DNA from: Mesostigma viride
Taxonomy: Eukaryota; Streptophyta; Mesostigmatophyceae; Mesostigmatales; Mesostigmataceae
DNA length: 64,000 bases
Assembly (NCBI GenBank): GCA_009746045.1
Contig: RPFO01000027.1
Location: 4,091,953-4,155,952, forward strand
Direction: 5' to 3'
The notes beneath the pieces are model-generated. The model was given only the letters and a program-made list of their open reading frames with translations. It had not been told where the DNA came from and did no database searches. Shown here piece by piece: positions 9,677 through 20,779 of this stretch (its first letter is position 1; every line of letters starts with the position of its first letter). Made by a program: the position numbers and the translations under genes.

Positions 9677-10234
9677 GTACTTCCACTCCTACATTGAGAA
9701 AAGGAGTGTTGAAATGATTACTGTATTTTATTTTCTAATAAAAGCGTTTACGTAAACAAAGAGTCCTCACATCTCATGCATTATAAATAGGCCAATTAAC
9801 AAATGCAATAGGTACGTAGCATATACTAAGCATACAAAACAGGGTGCAAGTGACAGAATTCAAAAAGACTTAGCCGTTTAGGAGCTACACTTACTAGCAC
9901 GGCCCCCTTAGTGCCCAGGACTTGGTGAAAATTCGGGACTTTGCACAGAAACACGCCTAACGCCGCGCCGGTACTGCGTACGACAGAAGTAAGGGCGTAT
10001 GACACGGTGCTCGGGACTTGTGCAATTTTAATTACTGACAAAGTACCGACGGAGTGGCGCTCACAATTCATAATTGTAGTTACTGGCAAGCCACGGACTT
10101 GTATAAATAGATTCGCCCTGGCCAGTCGGCCCTTGCGGTCGACCCACTGGCCAGTCGCCGCCATGAAGGCTTTTAACAATAAATAAAAGCAAAGGCCTGT
10201 CGAGCATACAAGGAGGAATTTGTGGCAGGCAGCC
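9677..10234. promoter_or_regulatory. Arm end and 5' region of gene D
   Basis: Palindrome arm up to 9957, then unique sequence. TATAAATA at 10102-10109 is the gene D TATA box. A short upstream frame of 7 codons runs 10163-10186 (MKAFNNK, stop) before the main ATG and may damp translation. GGGACTTGTGCAATTTTAAT near 10013 resembles a sequence inside the palindrome near 1330. Confidence 0.55.
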
Positions 10235-11352
10235 ATGGATCATGAAACTATTTTAAAGAAAATACCGCTCACGTCCCTTTTTACCCATGTGGGGCGGCGG
10301 CTCCACAAGATGGAGTCCACTTTTCACAAAGAAGAAACTGCAGACACGAAAAGTAAGCGTGTCAAGGTCAGGGAGGAAAAGCGTGCCATGATGCAGACCG
10401 ATGTCGGCCCATCTGGCTATGGAATGAACAAGGAGCGTGATGAATGGGAGATAGCTTCTATTTCAGATGCAAAGTTCGAAGGCGACAATCTCTTGCTCCT
10501 GATTGAGTGGGATTTTACGAAAGAACACCTTATGGAATGCGCCGTCAAAGGTCAGAAAATACAGAAATTCAGCTGGGAGCCTATCGACATGCTTGCAAGC
10601 AACTGCGACGCAGCAGTAGCCTCGTTTGTGCAGGATTTTGTCAGCACCAAGGCGAAGTGCAAGGCTGGAAACAAGGCCGACCACACCGATGTTAGGCGGC
10701 GCTGGCATGAAATCCAGGCAGAGCGCAATGCAGCACACGAGCCGCAAACAAAGCGGATTCGACGTGAGAGCCGCCCACAGACGGCTCCCGTGGAACAAGA
10801 CGAACAAGAGCTAAGCTATCAGAGCAACGACGAACCTTCGCACAACGAAACGCCTCCCAAGACCAAGATGGATTCAGATGAGATTGCAGAGCGGCTCAAG
10901 AAGTCAGAAGAAGAGAAGGCAGCAGTGCAAAAGCAGCTGGCTGACCTCATCGCAAGACAGGCTGCTGTGTATGTACCTGTTGCCCCCCAGCCTGTATTCC
11001 AGCCAGCTCCGCAGCAGGCATCTGTTTTTTTGCAGCAGCCTGCTCCCCAGCAGGGGTCATTTTACGTACCGCAGCAACCTGTTTTTATTGACCAGCCGCT
11101 TCTGGGGGGCAGCAGCCTGTTCCTGACGAGCAACTTGATCCTGATAGAGCTGCCAGGCGCGCTGCCAGGCACGCTAACAAGCAGGCAGCCAAGCTGGCTG
11201 CCAAGCAGGCTGCTCTTGAGCAGGCTGCCATTGACCAGGCTGCTGCTGCTGAGCAGGCCAGAAAGACTCAGGGGAGAGGAACCAAGGACATGCCCTTAAT
11301 CCCTGATGAGGGAAATCAAGAGGAGGAATCCTCTGATGATGAGGACCAGTAA
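10235..11352 (+). CDS. Gene D: chromodomain-like protein with Ala/Gln-rich tail (frameshifted)
   Basis: The start is the ATG at 10235 (MDHETILKKIPL). Residues about 70-135 read EWEIASISDAKFEGDNLLLLIEW-like, then FSWEP and a helical end, the layout of a chromodomain (reader of methylated histone tails). A Lys/Glu coiled coil and a Pro/Gln-rich repeat (VFQPAPQQ) follow. At a run of six G (11104-11109) the frame changes: the open frame continues to 11299 with Leu/Arg-rich low-quality sequence, while the next frame gives a clean Lys/Ala/Gln-rich helix and an acidic end (EEESSDDEDQ, stop 11352). I take the second as the true tail, with one base missing in the G run. AATAAAG follows the stop by about 60 bases. 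Confidence 0.6.
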
Positions 11353-11656
11353 ATAGTACTGACAAGGTTTACGTGTGACCAATGCAATGTAATGATGCAA
11401 TATAATCTGGAATAAAGAATTGTTTCATTAATAAATATCATTACATGTGTTTATTTCCATGCTTTACCACGAGGAATGACATGTTATTGTGCATGCCTGT
11501 CAGCCCTCCAAAAGGGGGTCACTTTAGGTTTTTGTAGTAGTCCTATACTTGGACATGGATGACTTGTAACCTGAGTCAGCCTAGTAGCATCACGTATTTG
11601 ATTGACAAGTGGTGCTATGGCCTATTGGACAAGTGTTTGGTCCATGAGCTGACAAA
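11353..11656. other. Gene D 3' flank
   Basis: No gene seen. Polyadenylation-like AATAAAG near 11412, then AT-rich sequence with scattered TTGACAAGTG-like words up to the LTR. Confidence 0.4.
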
Positions 11657-12222
11657 TGTTGGAAGCTCATGATGACACATGTTATGACTTACATGACGAC
11701 AAGTGGGTAGACTCATTGCATGACACTTGTCACTCCAAGGAGAAGAGATGTGTCACTTTATTAGTTATGTTATGTGGCACATTATTATGTAGACACTTGG
11801 CATCTAGCTATATTATGCCAGCTCATTGGATCATGTCTAGAATGTTCTAGGAATGTTCTAAGAATATGCCAGGAATATTCCTGGAATATACTGAGAATTG
11901 GGAATATGCTAGGAATATGCTAGGATGTTTCTACAAGCTTCTGTGATGATGTCATTGCTGATGTCATCCTTCCTAGCCTAAAAGGTATAAAAGGAAACTG
12001 CCCCCTAAGGGCAGGTACCTCCATTTAACCTCTATTGAACCTCCATTGAACCTCTATTGAACCTCTTTTCCTAACCTCTAAATCTATGAAATAAAATTCT
12101 TTTTCTGGTCTCTCTTCCATTGTCTTCAAGCTCAGTCTTTCATCACCTGCAAGGTGCAAGGGTAGCAAGGCCAAGCAAAAGGCATTGTGTAAAACCCATT
12201 AGTTTCCTCTACTTTTCCAACA
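11657..12222 (+). repeat. Copia-like LTR, 566 bp (old)
   Basis: It starts TGTTGGAA and ends TTCCAACA, an 8-bp perfect terminal inverted repeat with the usual TG...CA ends. Inside, GGTATAAAAGG near 11987 is a TATA box and AATAAAATTC near 12090 a polyadenylation signal, both in plus order as expected for U3-R. GAATATTCC-type repeats lie near 11850-11920. No partner LTR or target duplication was found, so it is a solo or truncated copy. Confidence 0.65.
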
Positions 12223-12329
12223 TACCTGACTGACCTTGCACCGTTAACCAGTGCGCCTGCACTGAGAAATCACTGAAATCAGCCACTTGGTGCCAGGGTG
12301 AAGGTTGCAGGGGCACTGCCAGCCATGCA

Positions 12330-12560
12330 GGGCACTTATGATGCTAACCTGGGCTTGTGTATCCACTGCCACCATGTAGGGGCTATTATCATGCTGCCCC
12401 ACCCATTACCCACCTTAGGTGATCCAGCTTTGGTTGGCTCTATGAGCACTATGTAAAATGTGGACAGCATGCCGCTAGACTGCGTTTGGATCATTGATGC
12501 AGCTAGTGGCACAGCATGTACCACAGGTCAAGGGGTGACTGCATGGTGACCACCTTCTTT
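12330..12560 (+). pseudogene. Traces of copia-like Gag knuckle and protease
   Basis: Just downstream of the LTR, one frame reads GLCIHCHHVG near 12350, like a Gag CCHC knuckle missing its last Cys. Another reads CVWIIDAASG near 12484, like the WxxDSGAS protease motif of copia elements with the Ser-Gly changed. Both are short and interrupted by stops. Together with the LTR they fit a decayed copia element, but each alone would be weak. Confidence 0.35.
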
Positions 12561-15500
12561 GCCGGTACGTTTTGACCCCCATCTGCAGGTGGCCCAACCT
12601 GCAGTGACGTACTGCTATCATGGAGGGAGACCTGGTGTTCACAAGTGTTGTGGCTGTCACACTCACCAGTGGGTGTTCCAAACGACCACTAAACCCTGGG
12701 TGTTCCAAACAACGATCATCTTCTAATGGGTATGCCAGGCAACTGTATAGTAGGGCTGTCGGCCAAGAGCTCTTCCTCTTCTGCCTCGTCTGCGCACTCT
12801 ACCATTGTGACGAAGTCACGATGTTTATTAACCTGCACTGTCTTGCCAGTGGTACGTAAACTTGAGGATAGTGGCTGGTCCTTAGTAGCCAGGTACGTAC
12901 CTACCCACTTTTCCTAGTCGTGATTCCTTGTACAAGAGAACTTGGTCTCCTTCCCTGAAGATAGGACGTGGATGCCGTGCATCCTTGGCAGCAAATCTGC
13001 TGGCTCACCTGTGCTCGCTGTGCGTTGTATAGGGCTAGTACATCACTGAGCTAGGTGGGTATATTCCTGCATGTAACCAATCGGATGTAATGAGAACCCC
13101 CCTGAGGAGTTTTCATGAGTGGCCTCCTATTCATTATCTGTCTGCATATGACCCACTGCCAGCCAGGCTATTACCTTCTTCCTTAGCTACATCGGTTTTA
13201 ATGGACCTGCATGATGGCCCTTTCAATGATAGCTTGCCTGTCATGATCTTCCAGCCTGCCAGGTCATTAGCCTCACACCCTGGTTCATTGGCAACGCAAC
13301 TAAACTGCTGCATGATCAAGAAGCAGTGCCATGGATGGTATGTAGTACCTAGCTTCAAGAGAGCCCTGAGCAACTGTGAATTGTCTATACCAGGTAACGG
13401 TTCTACTGTGGAATACTTAGCTGGACCGTGCAAAGTATGATTGCCCTTTTACCTGAAAGACATGCCCAACCACTCGATGCCCTTGCACTTGGGTGGTCGA
13501 GTAGCTATGCATTGCCACTTAGGAGTTTTGGGAGCATTGAACTGACCATTCGGTCCACCCTTCAACGACATCTTTACCGGAGCAATCATCAGAGCTAAGG
13601 AATCCTTTGAGGCTACTAAGGTACCTCTTCCAACAAAACAAACTTAATGAATAAGCTTTAATCCAGAACATTACTCCGTTGGGAGATCATGTAACACATG
13701 TCCGTGAGAGAGGCCGTACATGGTTTTCATCGTGCTAAGCAACAACCTGCGGGTGCACTAAATTAATGGCCATGGCTATGGCGCAGCAACAAAGGCGACT
13801 GATAGCGACGGGAGCTATGGCCGACATACCTCCAGCTCCGGCAGACCACGGCGGGGAAGCCTGTGTACTAGAAGGGGGCGGCCATCTACGTCGGCCAGAA
13901 GCCCTGGCAAGCGACCCCTGCATTTTGCCCCAGGTACCACAGCTTAGGGGCATTCAATCCAGTAGTCTGGCAGAATAGTACATAAAGCCAGTACATAAGG
14001 ACTAGCCAAGGCGTAGTAAGCAATGGCTGACCTACCTCCAGCTCCGGCAGACCGCGGCGGGGAAGCCGGTGTACCTATAAGGGGGCGGGCGGCCATCTAC
14101 GTCAGCCACAAGACCTGGCTTGCACACGTACACACAAGACCTGGCAAGCGACCCCCGCTGCCCCAGCACCTCCAGGCACCCCTGCTTAGGGGAATATACC
14201 AGCAGTAGTGTAGAATAGTAAGGCCTAGCCACCGTCAGCCTTGTACATGTACGCCTATTACGGGCCCCATACCAGCTGATGCCTTACCATTATTTGGCCA
14301 CGTACATGTGTGGCTATGATGTGCCACCCACCAGACGATGACTAGCTTGATTTAGTTAGTTATGCTGTGCCCATGCAGAGAGCTACTCTAGCTAGACTGC
14401 TGAGCCGCCATGCCCTAGCCATGGTTGGTTGTTTAGCCATTATGATCTTCCACCCCATGCCAGGCCTTTCCGACACGAGATGAGCTCTGATACATCATGG
14501 TGGTGTAGGTGCACCTGGTGTATCAAAAGCGATCTGCCCCTTCTCAGGGATATGTGCTACATGTACTCCCAACGGAGTTATGTTCTTCATTAATTAATGG
14601 GTGCCCATCAAGGGACACCTGCACCGCCATGCTATTCCATAGCACTAGAGCTCGGAAATGGGGTGGAAGATAACTTATCTTCCATGGGCCATGGCTAATC
14701 AATAGCTAATCAGTACCTAGTGTACACGACATCTCAGAAGAGAGTGGCTCGCTGCATGGGCAAAGTATAGCGAGGTTGGCAATGTGTGGCTAGTTGTGGC
14801 TAAGACAAGGCTGTTCATCATGGGCCGTGGGCTACATTTACAATTGTATCATTCTCGCTGCTGCTGTACAGGTCCCTAAGCTGCTGGGGCCGGGAGCTTA
14901 CATGGCTTGTGGTCGACGTAGATGGCATCCCCCTCGAGTAGACCTGTTAACACACTTAACATAACCAATCCCAGCACAGGCTGGCAGATCTAACCGAATC
15001 TGTCCTACGTTCAAATTGTTATGAATACACTTTAGATCTGTCAGCACTTGAGAGTGTACTGAGCCCTCAAAGAGCCTTCACAACTGCCAGTGAGCTCCGT
15101 AAATCAGACCCTGCTTGGATCATGCCCCGACAAATGAGGGCCGCGTACACAAGTCCTAATTTGGCTCAAAGTCTCGCGGCTCTGAAGAACTTGGAGACTG
15201 TATAGCTTTCTCAGTACTTGTCCAAAAGTCCTCTGATAAAAACAGAATTGTAGCCAAAACTTGGGATGTAACAACTTTTGGTTGTTACACAACCCAACTG
15301 CAAAACACTCTTTACCAGAGAGTAGTACCAGTTGATCTGATATTGTGCTAGAAATACTACTGAGCCCGTGGTGCAAACGAGCACTACACTTGACGTGTGT
15401 CCACTGCGATACCGTCCACTGCGATCCCCAGAAACACTTGACGTGTCCACTGCGATACCCAGAAACGCGAGACTGGTTGATCACTAAGACACAGAACTTA

Positions 15501-16811
15501 CATTAATTAACTAACATTTTACATTTGGTATTTAAAATTAACGCATACATTATTTTATTTGTTTTTAACGGACATGGATGTCAGGGTGAATCGTATGCGT
15601 CGTAGTCTCCAGAAGGCATTGGATCAAAGCAAACAATGCCATCTCAGCAACACAGTTTTAACCTTGATCAATAACACATTAACCTTGATCAATAACACAC
15701 CCTTGCGTCTTGTGAGTATAATCCTAATGAAAATGCTGAATGGACAGCTCGGGTTATATGCACGCAGCGTGCAATATCAAATGCATACACAGCAGCGACC
15801 GGGTTTGTTCCACCTGTCCCCTCGGAAGATCCGATTTCGGATGGGAACTCCCAAAGTGTCAGAACATATTCAAGCGGGGATCCCAATCCTATTCAAAATA
15901 CACAGGATTGGGTTTAAGAGGACGTGACCGGCTTGATCGCAGCTGGGGTGGAGGTGGCACGTTGTCGTACTCTGCGCCACGGACCATCACAACCATGAAA
16001 ATGCCATTGGACCCAATACACGGAATGAGACCGTCGCCAACATTCACTTTCAAGTGCCTATTTCGAATGCATGGGCATATAGTAAGACATAAACAATATT
16101 GACAGAAGACTAACAGACTGCTAATGTCACGCACCATGAGTACGCTGTATTACTAAATTACATTTTCAGGGCTGATGAATTTACTGCTGGCTTATACACA
16201 CAGTTCATTGTAGCCACCCGACTTGACCCGAGGCCATTATAGCTTCATAATATAACAATTGTGATTCTATCTTGGTGATTGAAGTGAATGGGACAAACTG
16301 CCTGTTGTGTTTATGGCTGCCTACGGCAGCCAGCTAGCACAATTTGCAGTATTTAGAGCTACTTGAGGAATTGTGCCAATTAGGGAACGGATGCTTAGGA
16401 AAGGTTGTGTCAGAGAAAGGGAAGATACAGTAGCGATAGAATATCATATCGTCCAAGTACAGGTTGCACATGATGGAAATACTATAAATCCAACGACAAC
16501 ACTATAAATCCAACGACAACAACAGTCTTTAGACTTTATTCCTCTGTCTAAGCCAGTGTAGTAGCCGCTGGGTAGTAGCATAACACCACGACCAAACGGG
16601 ACTTACCTCGCCCTGGCCTTCCAAGCTTTCCCCCCGACTTCCCATGTGATCTTCCATGCTTGGCAGTTGCCTCGATCACTGAAACGCACATGGCCGCAAG
16701 ATACAGACAAGGCACACGCCTGTGAGTACCAGGTACATGACATGAGTAGTCTATTTCCCCTACTCATTATTAATGAGAACCCAATTTCAAAGGTGGCTTT
16801 CAAACTACCAA
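12561..16811. other. Gene-poor region with small duplications
   Basis: No convincing gene. Noted: two related copies of about 190 bp (13810-13985 and 14020-14225) sharing CTCCAGCTCCGGCAGACC; copies of the dispersed ACTCCCAACGGAG motif at 13673-13685 and 14565-14578; a small repeat of GTCCACTGCGAT at 15400-15450; AACCTTGATCAATAACACA twice at 15660-15700; and ACTATAAATCCAACGACAAC twice at 16480-16521. Frames of up to about 120 codons (15559-15927, 15740-16102) have no recognisable features. Confidence 0.4.
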
Positions 16812-17722
16812 CCTCCCTCCCTCCCTCCCCTCCCTCCCCTCCCTCCCTCCCTCCCTCCCTCCCTCCCTCCCTCCCTCCCTCCTCCCTCCCCCCTCCCTCC
16901 CTCCCTCCCTCCCTCCCTCCCTCCCTCCCTCCCTCCCTCCCTCCCTCCCTCCCTCCCGAGCTCCCTCCCCCCTCCCTCCCTCCCTCCCTCCCTCCCTCCC
17001 TCCCTCCTCCCTCCCTCCCTCCCTCCCTCCTCCCTCCCTCCTCCCTCCTCCCTCCCTCCCTCCCTCCCTCCCTCCCTCCCTCCTCCCTCCCTCCCTCCCT
17101 CCCTCCCTCCCTCCCTCCCTCCCTCCCAACCTACCTACCTACCCACCTACCTACCTACCTACCTACCTACCTACCTACCTACCTACCTACCTACCTACCT
17201 ACCTACCTACCTACCTACCTACCTACCTACCTACCTACCTACCTACCTACCTACCTACCTACCTACCTACCTACCTACCTACCTACCTACCTACCTACCT
17301 ACCTACCTACCTACCTACCTACCTACCTACCTACCTGCCTACCTACCTACCTACCTACCTACCTACCAACCTACCTACCTACCTACCAACCTACCTACCA
17401 ACCTACCTACCAACCTACCTACCAACCTACCTACCAACCTACCTACCAACCTACCCTACCTACCTACCTACCTACCTACCTACCTACCCAGATACCTACC
17501 TACCTACCTACCTACCTACCTACCTACCTACCTACCTACCTACCTACCTACCTACCTACCTACCTACCTACCTACCTACCTACCTACCAACCTACCTACC
17601 TACCTACCTACCTACCTACCTACCTACCTACCTACCTACCTACCTACCTACCTACCTACCTACCAACCTACCTACCAACCTACCTACCAACCTACTACCT
17701 ACCTACCAACCTACCTACCTAC
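16812..17722. repeat. Compound (CCCT)n then (CCTA)n satellite
   Basis: CCCT units with interruptions run to about 17127, then CCTA units with occasional CCAA variants to 17722. Open frames through it (Pro-Ser, Leu-Pro-Thr-Tyr repeats) are a by-product of the 4-bp period. Confidence 0.97.
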
Positions 17723-18844
17723 ACATGCCCTAGAAACAAGCAAAGCACACAAATGCCACCAAGTACTGTGTGTCGTTCCTCGGGGCACATTAGCCACATA
17801 AACATTGAACACAAGTCCACTTCTAGTGCATCACAGTTTTGTGGCAGCCAACAAGGTTAATAGTGCTTCCAGAAGCTAATTTGTCCCAGACTAAGCATGT
17901 CAGAAAAGCACCACTACATAGGCATATTTTAAGCGCAACATGCACCTACTACCGAGATGCATCACTAAAGAATAGTTGCAAGCCTGCACCTCACCTGGTC
18001 GTGCAGCCCCCAAAGTCAGGTTGCCCAACCGGTCTGACATGTTCTCTGTGCATTCCAACACGGCATCGAACCCAAATCAGTCACCAGAGTGAATAGTCAG
18101 TCAGCTGGGAAACCAATCAGAAAATCTATAGCACTCAGGGGAAGCTGTACTCCCACATTGCACGACAAAGCCCCCGACATGGTAAACAAAAATCGTGAGT
18201 AATAAGATACCCATGAGCTTTTACAAAGACTATTGATTCATGTGGGAAAAAAACTGGGACAACTCGTCTACCCTAATATCACCCAGAGTACTGCACTAGG
18301 ACCACTTGGAGCGCTTATAGGTTAGCTTGTAACTGACTGGTTGCAAGCCCGGAGCGAGTGTGTGTTGAGGGAGGGATGGGGTGGACAGTAAGGGGGGGAA
18401 GGGCGAACCCCCTACCTCCCCTTCCATCGGAGGGGCGCCTCGGGTGTTTGATGGGTCAACCCCTTCCCCCCGCCCGAAGTAAAAGAACTGTTTTATAATG
18501 GGAGCTTTCTTTCCCCGTCTGGGGGGGGGGAAACAAAGGGAGGTTCTCCCCTTTCCCGGCAGTTGCATTAAGAGGATGGCAAATCCCCTCCCCCGCCATT
18601 CATTTAGCATCCACTTGCTCCGGGCTTGTCGCGGCCAGCCATAAAAAAGCAGTGGGGGTGCTAAACAGGTAAACCGCTGCTACAAGATACATCACCATGG
18701 AGAAGTAGGTCATTAAAGCCTATCACACCACAAATTGCTCCGATAATCATGGTGCATCATGGTCCGACCAACTAATCAAGCGCGTTTGAAAATAGGTGAC
18801 ACCACCTAAACATCTTACCAAGATCCGCAAAAGACACTGGCAGT
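17723..18844. other. Unassigned sequence
   Basis: No gene or repeat recognised. 18350-18600 has several G or C runs (for example ten G near 18522) and is low-complexity. Confidence 0.35.
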
Positions 18845-19275
18845 AGCTCCTCCTCCTCCTCCTCCTGCTGCTGCTGCTCCTGCTCCTCCTCCTCCTCCTG
18901 CTGCTGCTGCTCCTTCTGCAGCAGCTGCATCTCCTCCTCCTCCTCCTCCTCCTCCTCCTCCTCCTCCTCCTCCTCCTCCTCCTCCTCCTCCTCCTCCTCC
19001 TCCTCCTCCTCCTCCTCCTGCTGCTGCTCCTGCTCCTGCTCCTCCTCCTCCTCCTGCTGCTGCTGCTCCTTGTGCAGCAGCTGCATCTCCTCCTCCTCCT
19101 CCTCCTCCTCCTCCTCCTGCAGCTGCTGATGCATCTGCTGCTCCTTCTCCTCCTCCTCCTCCTGCTGCTGCTGCTCGTGCTCCTCCTCCTCCTCCTGCTG
19201 CTGCTGCTCGTGCTCCTCCTCCTGCTGCTGCTGCTCGTGCTCCTCCTCCTGCTGCAGCTGCTGCTCCTGCTCCTG
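18845..19275. repeat. CTC/CTG trinucleotide satellite
   Basis: Mixed CTC and CTG triplets on the plus strand; on the minus strand one frame reads Glu/Gln runs (from an in-frame Met at 19134 down to 18772). It lies directly 3' of the 125-residue minus-strand frame but is separated from it by a stop. It could encode an acidic tract in an unseen exon, but I treat it as a satellite. Confidence 0.85.
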
Positions 19276-19369
19276 CCGCCCTTGGCAGCTGTCAGTTGGA
19301 ATGGCTGCGACCGCGGACGAAATGGCATTGAAATTGCAGTTTCACAAAATGGCGTTTAAAATGGCATTT

Positions 19370-19747
19370 TTACGTCAATTCAACGAACCTTGCATCCTCA
19401 AACATTATATGCTGCCTGTATCCCCGAAACACAAGTTGCGAAATACACGAACCGTTCAGCTCATACAACCGGTTGTAAAGCTTCACCGCCAGATCCTGAC
19501 GTGCCGGTGCTAAAAGCGGGTCTGACGGATTATCCCTAACCATTTGGCACAGATGCTTGAAAGCGTCGTACGACGAGTCGAAATATAAAGTATCTGTACC
19601 ACCTCTTTCTGTCGTTACCCGGAATACTTTTTTGCCCACAAACATTTGAATATAATACCTCACCCGCCCGCCAGATTTTCTGGAGGTAGTAAAAGGGTAA
19701 TTATGCCCGAGATCAAAAGGATCAGGATTAACTGTGGGCTCTGCCAT
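19370..19747 (-). CDS. Small protein of unknown function, 125 aa
   Basis: Open from the ATG at 19747 (MAEPTVNPDPFDLG) to a TAA. The composition is mixed and protein-like, with no low complexity: a basic Tyr/Val stretch (GRVRYYIQMFVGKKVFRV) suggests a beta sheet and the second half is helical. I recognise no family. TATATAAC at 19763-19770 on the same strand is only about 20 bases from the ATG, too close for a usual TATA box unless the leader is very short. It may be one exon of a longer gene. Confidence 0.5.
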   Translation of the reverse strand: MAEPTVNPDPFDLGHNYPFTTSRKSGGRVRYYIQMFVGKKVFRVTTERGGTDTLYFDSSYDAFKHLCQMVRDNPSDPLLAPARQDLAVKLYNRLYELNGSCISQLVFRGYRQHIMFEDARFVELT

Positions 19748-20779
19748 TGGTGGTATTCGTCGTTATATAATCGAAGTGCTGTAGCCTGTAAGTCCACCAG
19801 TCCACCCGCACTGTTGTGATTAAGTTGTCGTCTCATAAGTGCCACAACTGGTCGAGACGTAAAAAAAACAACTGAAATGCTGACACACGCCATCAGTGCC
19901 ACACGCAATATGCATGTCATGGGAACGGGAGGAAGTCCTCGAAAGTCCTCGAAGTTGGTAAGGCACTTGGCTGGGTTGGGAATTTGGGGAATTGGAGCCC
20001 AAACGCAGGCGTTGCCGCAGCAGGCCTTGCAATCTTGGGAACTGTGCGATATGAAACGTGGCGGCCTGGGAACTATATATACTAAAGAAAGAATACCTAC
20101 ACGGGTATTCCTGCTTTATGAGAACCCTCATAAAAACACGGGAAAGATACGCATAAAGGGTTTTCATAAACGGTGAAGAATACCGGTGAGGTATTCCTGG
20201 GATTCCCCTTTTCCTTCTTGCAAGCTTCTGCTAGCCTATATGCATTACGTCCCTACAGGGCATGGGAGGAACACTATACTTTTCGTCCGAGGGTGGTAAA
20301 AAGCATCCGAGGAGTAAATTACGAGGTCTTATCTTACTACCTAGATCCGAGGCGTGAGATCCAACGCCGTAATCATTACTACGTAGGATGATAGGGTAGT
20401 AATTTTACTAGCCGTAAGTAAGAGTAACGTTACGACTGCACATCTTTGGTAGTACATTACCGACAGAGTAAATTACCGCGACGGGTCTTGGTTGGTAATC
20501 TACCACCTGTAGATTAGGTGCCAGTGATCCGATGCTGTAAGATACGTTTCAGTAAGCTACTTCGGGGATCTTTGCCTGTACACGGCCAGATGGATAATTA
20601 TATTGTAATGGAGAAGTGGGAGAACGTGCGTGTCTATTAGCAAATGCAGCGAAATATAAAAATGTAGTTATCAGCCTTTTTCGCCTATTCAGCAGTTGTC
20701 GTTGTCGGCCGTTGTCATTAAGCGGCTATAGATTATGTGTGCTGGGGCCGGTGAAAAGACGCTAGCAAAGTTCGTCTGA
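19748..20779. promoter_or_regulatory. Intergenic region with three short hairpins
   Basis: A TATATATA box lies at 20074-20081. Behind it are three inverted repeats: GAATACC...GGTATTC at 20091-20110, TTTATGAG...CTCATAAA at 20115-20134 and GAATACC...GGTATTC at 20178-20196. 20274-20340 matches, in reverse complement, 47819-47880 (CTTTTCGTCCGAGGGTGGTA shared). No gene seen. Confidence 0.45.

Larger units (their letters stand above)
1..9957. repeat. Giant zero-spacer palindrome (two arms of about 4.98 kb)
   Basis: Base 1 onward reads as the reverse complement of the stretch ending at 9957. The two arms meet without a spacer at AGAACGTTCT, between 4979 and 4980. Paired coordinates sum to 9959 in the inner part and to 9958 outside a G run (8 G at 424-431, 7 C in the mirror near 9534), so one base separates the arms there; I saw no other difference. 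Each arm carries genes A, B and C. The left arm may continue beyond the window. The right arm joins unique sequence after 9957. Such perfect symmetry can be a recent inverted duplication, a replicating hairpin end, or a long-read fold-back artefact. Confidence 0.95.

Noticed and set aside
1-9957. Hairpin end of a large DNA virus genome
   Set aside because: The genes would fit, but the adjoining sequence is full of nuclear retroelements and satellites, and no viral core gene was seen. Kept only as one option for the palindrome.
16773-17860. Long frames of Leu-Pro-Thr-Tyr and Pro-Ser repeats
   Set aside because: Produced by 4-bp satellites, open on several frames at once.
18747-19328. Arg/Ser and Glu/Gln frames on the minus strand
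   Set aside because: Triplet satellite; no flanking protein-like sequence in the same frame.
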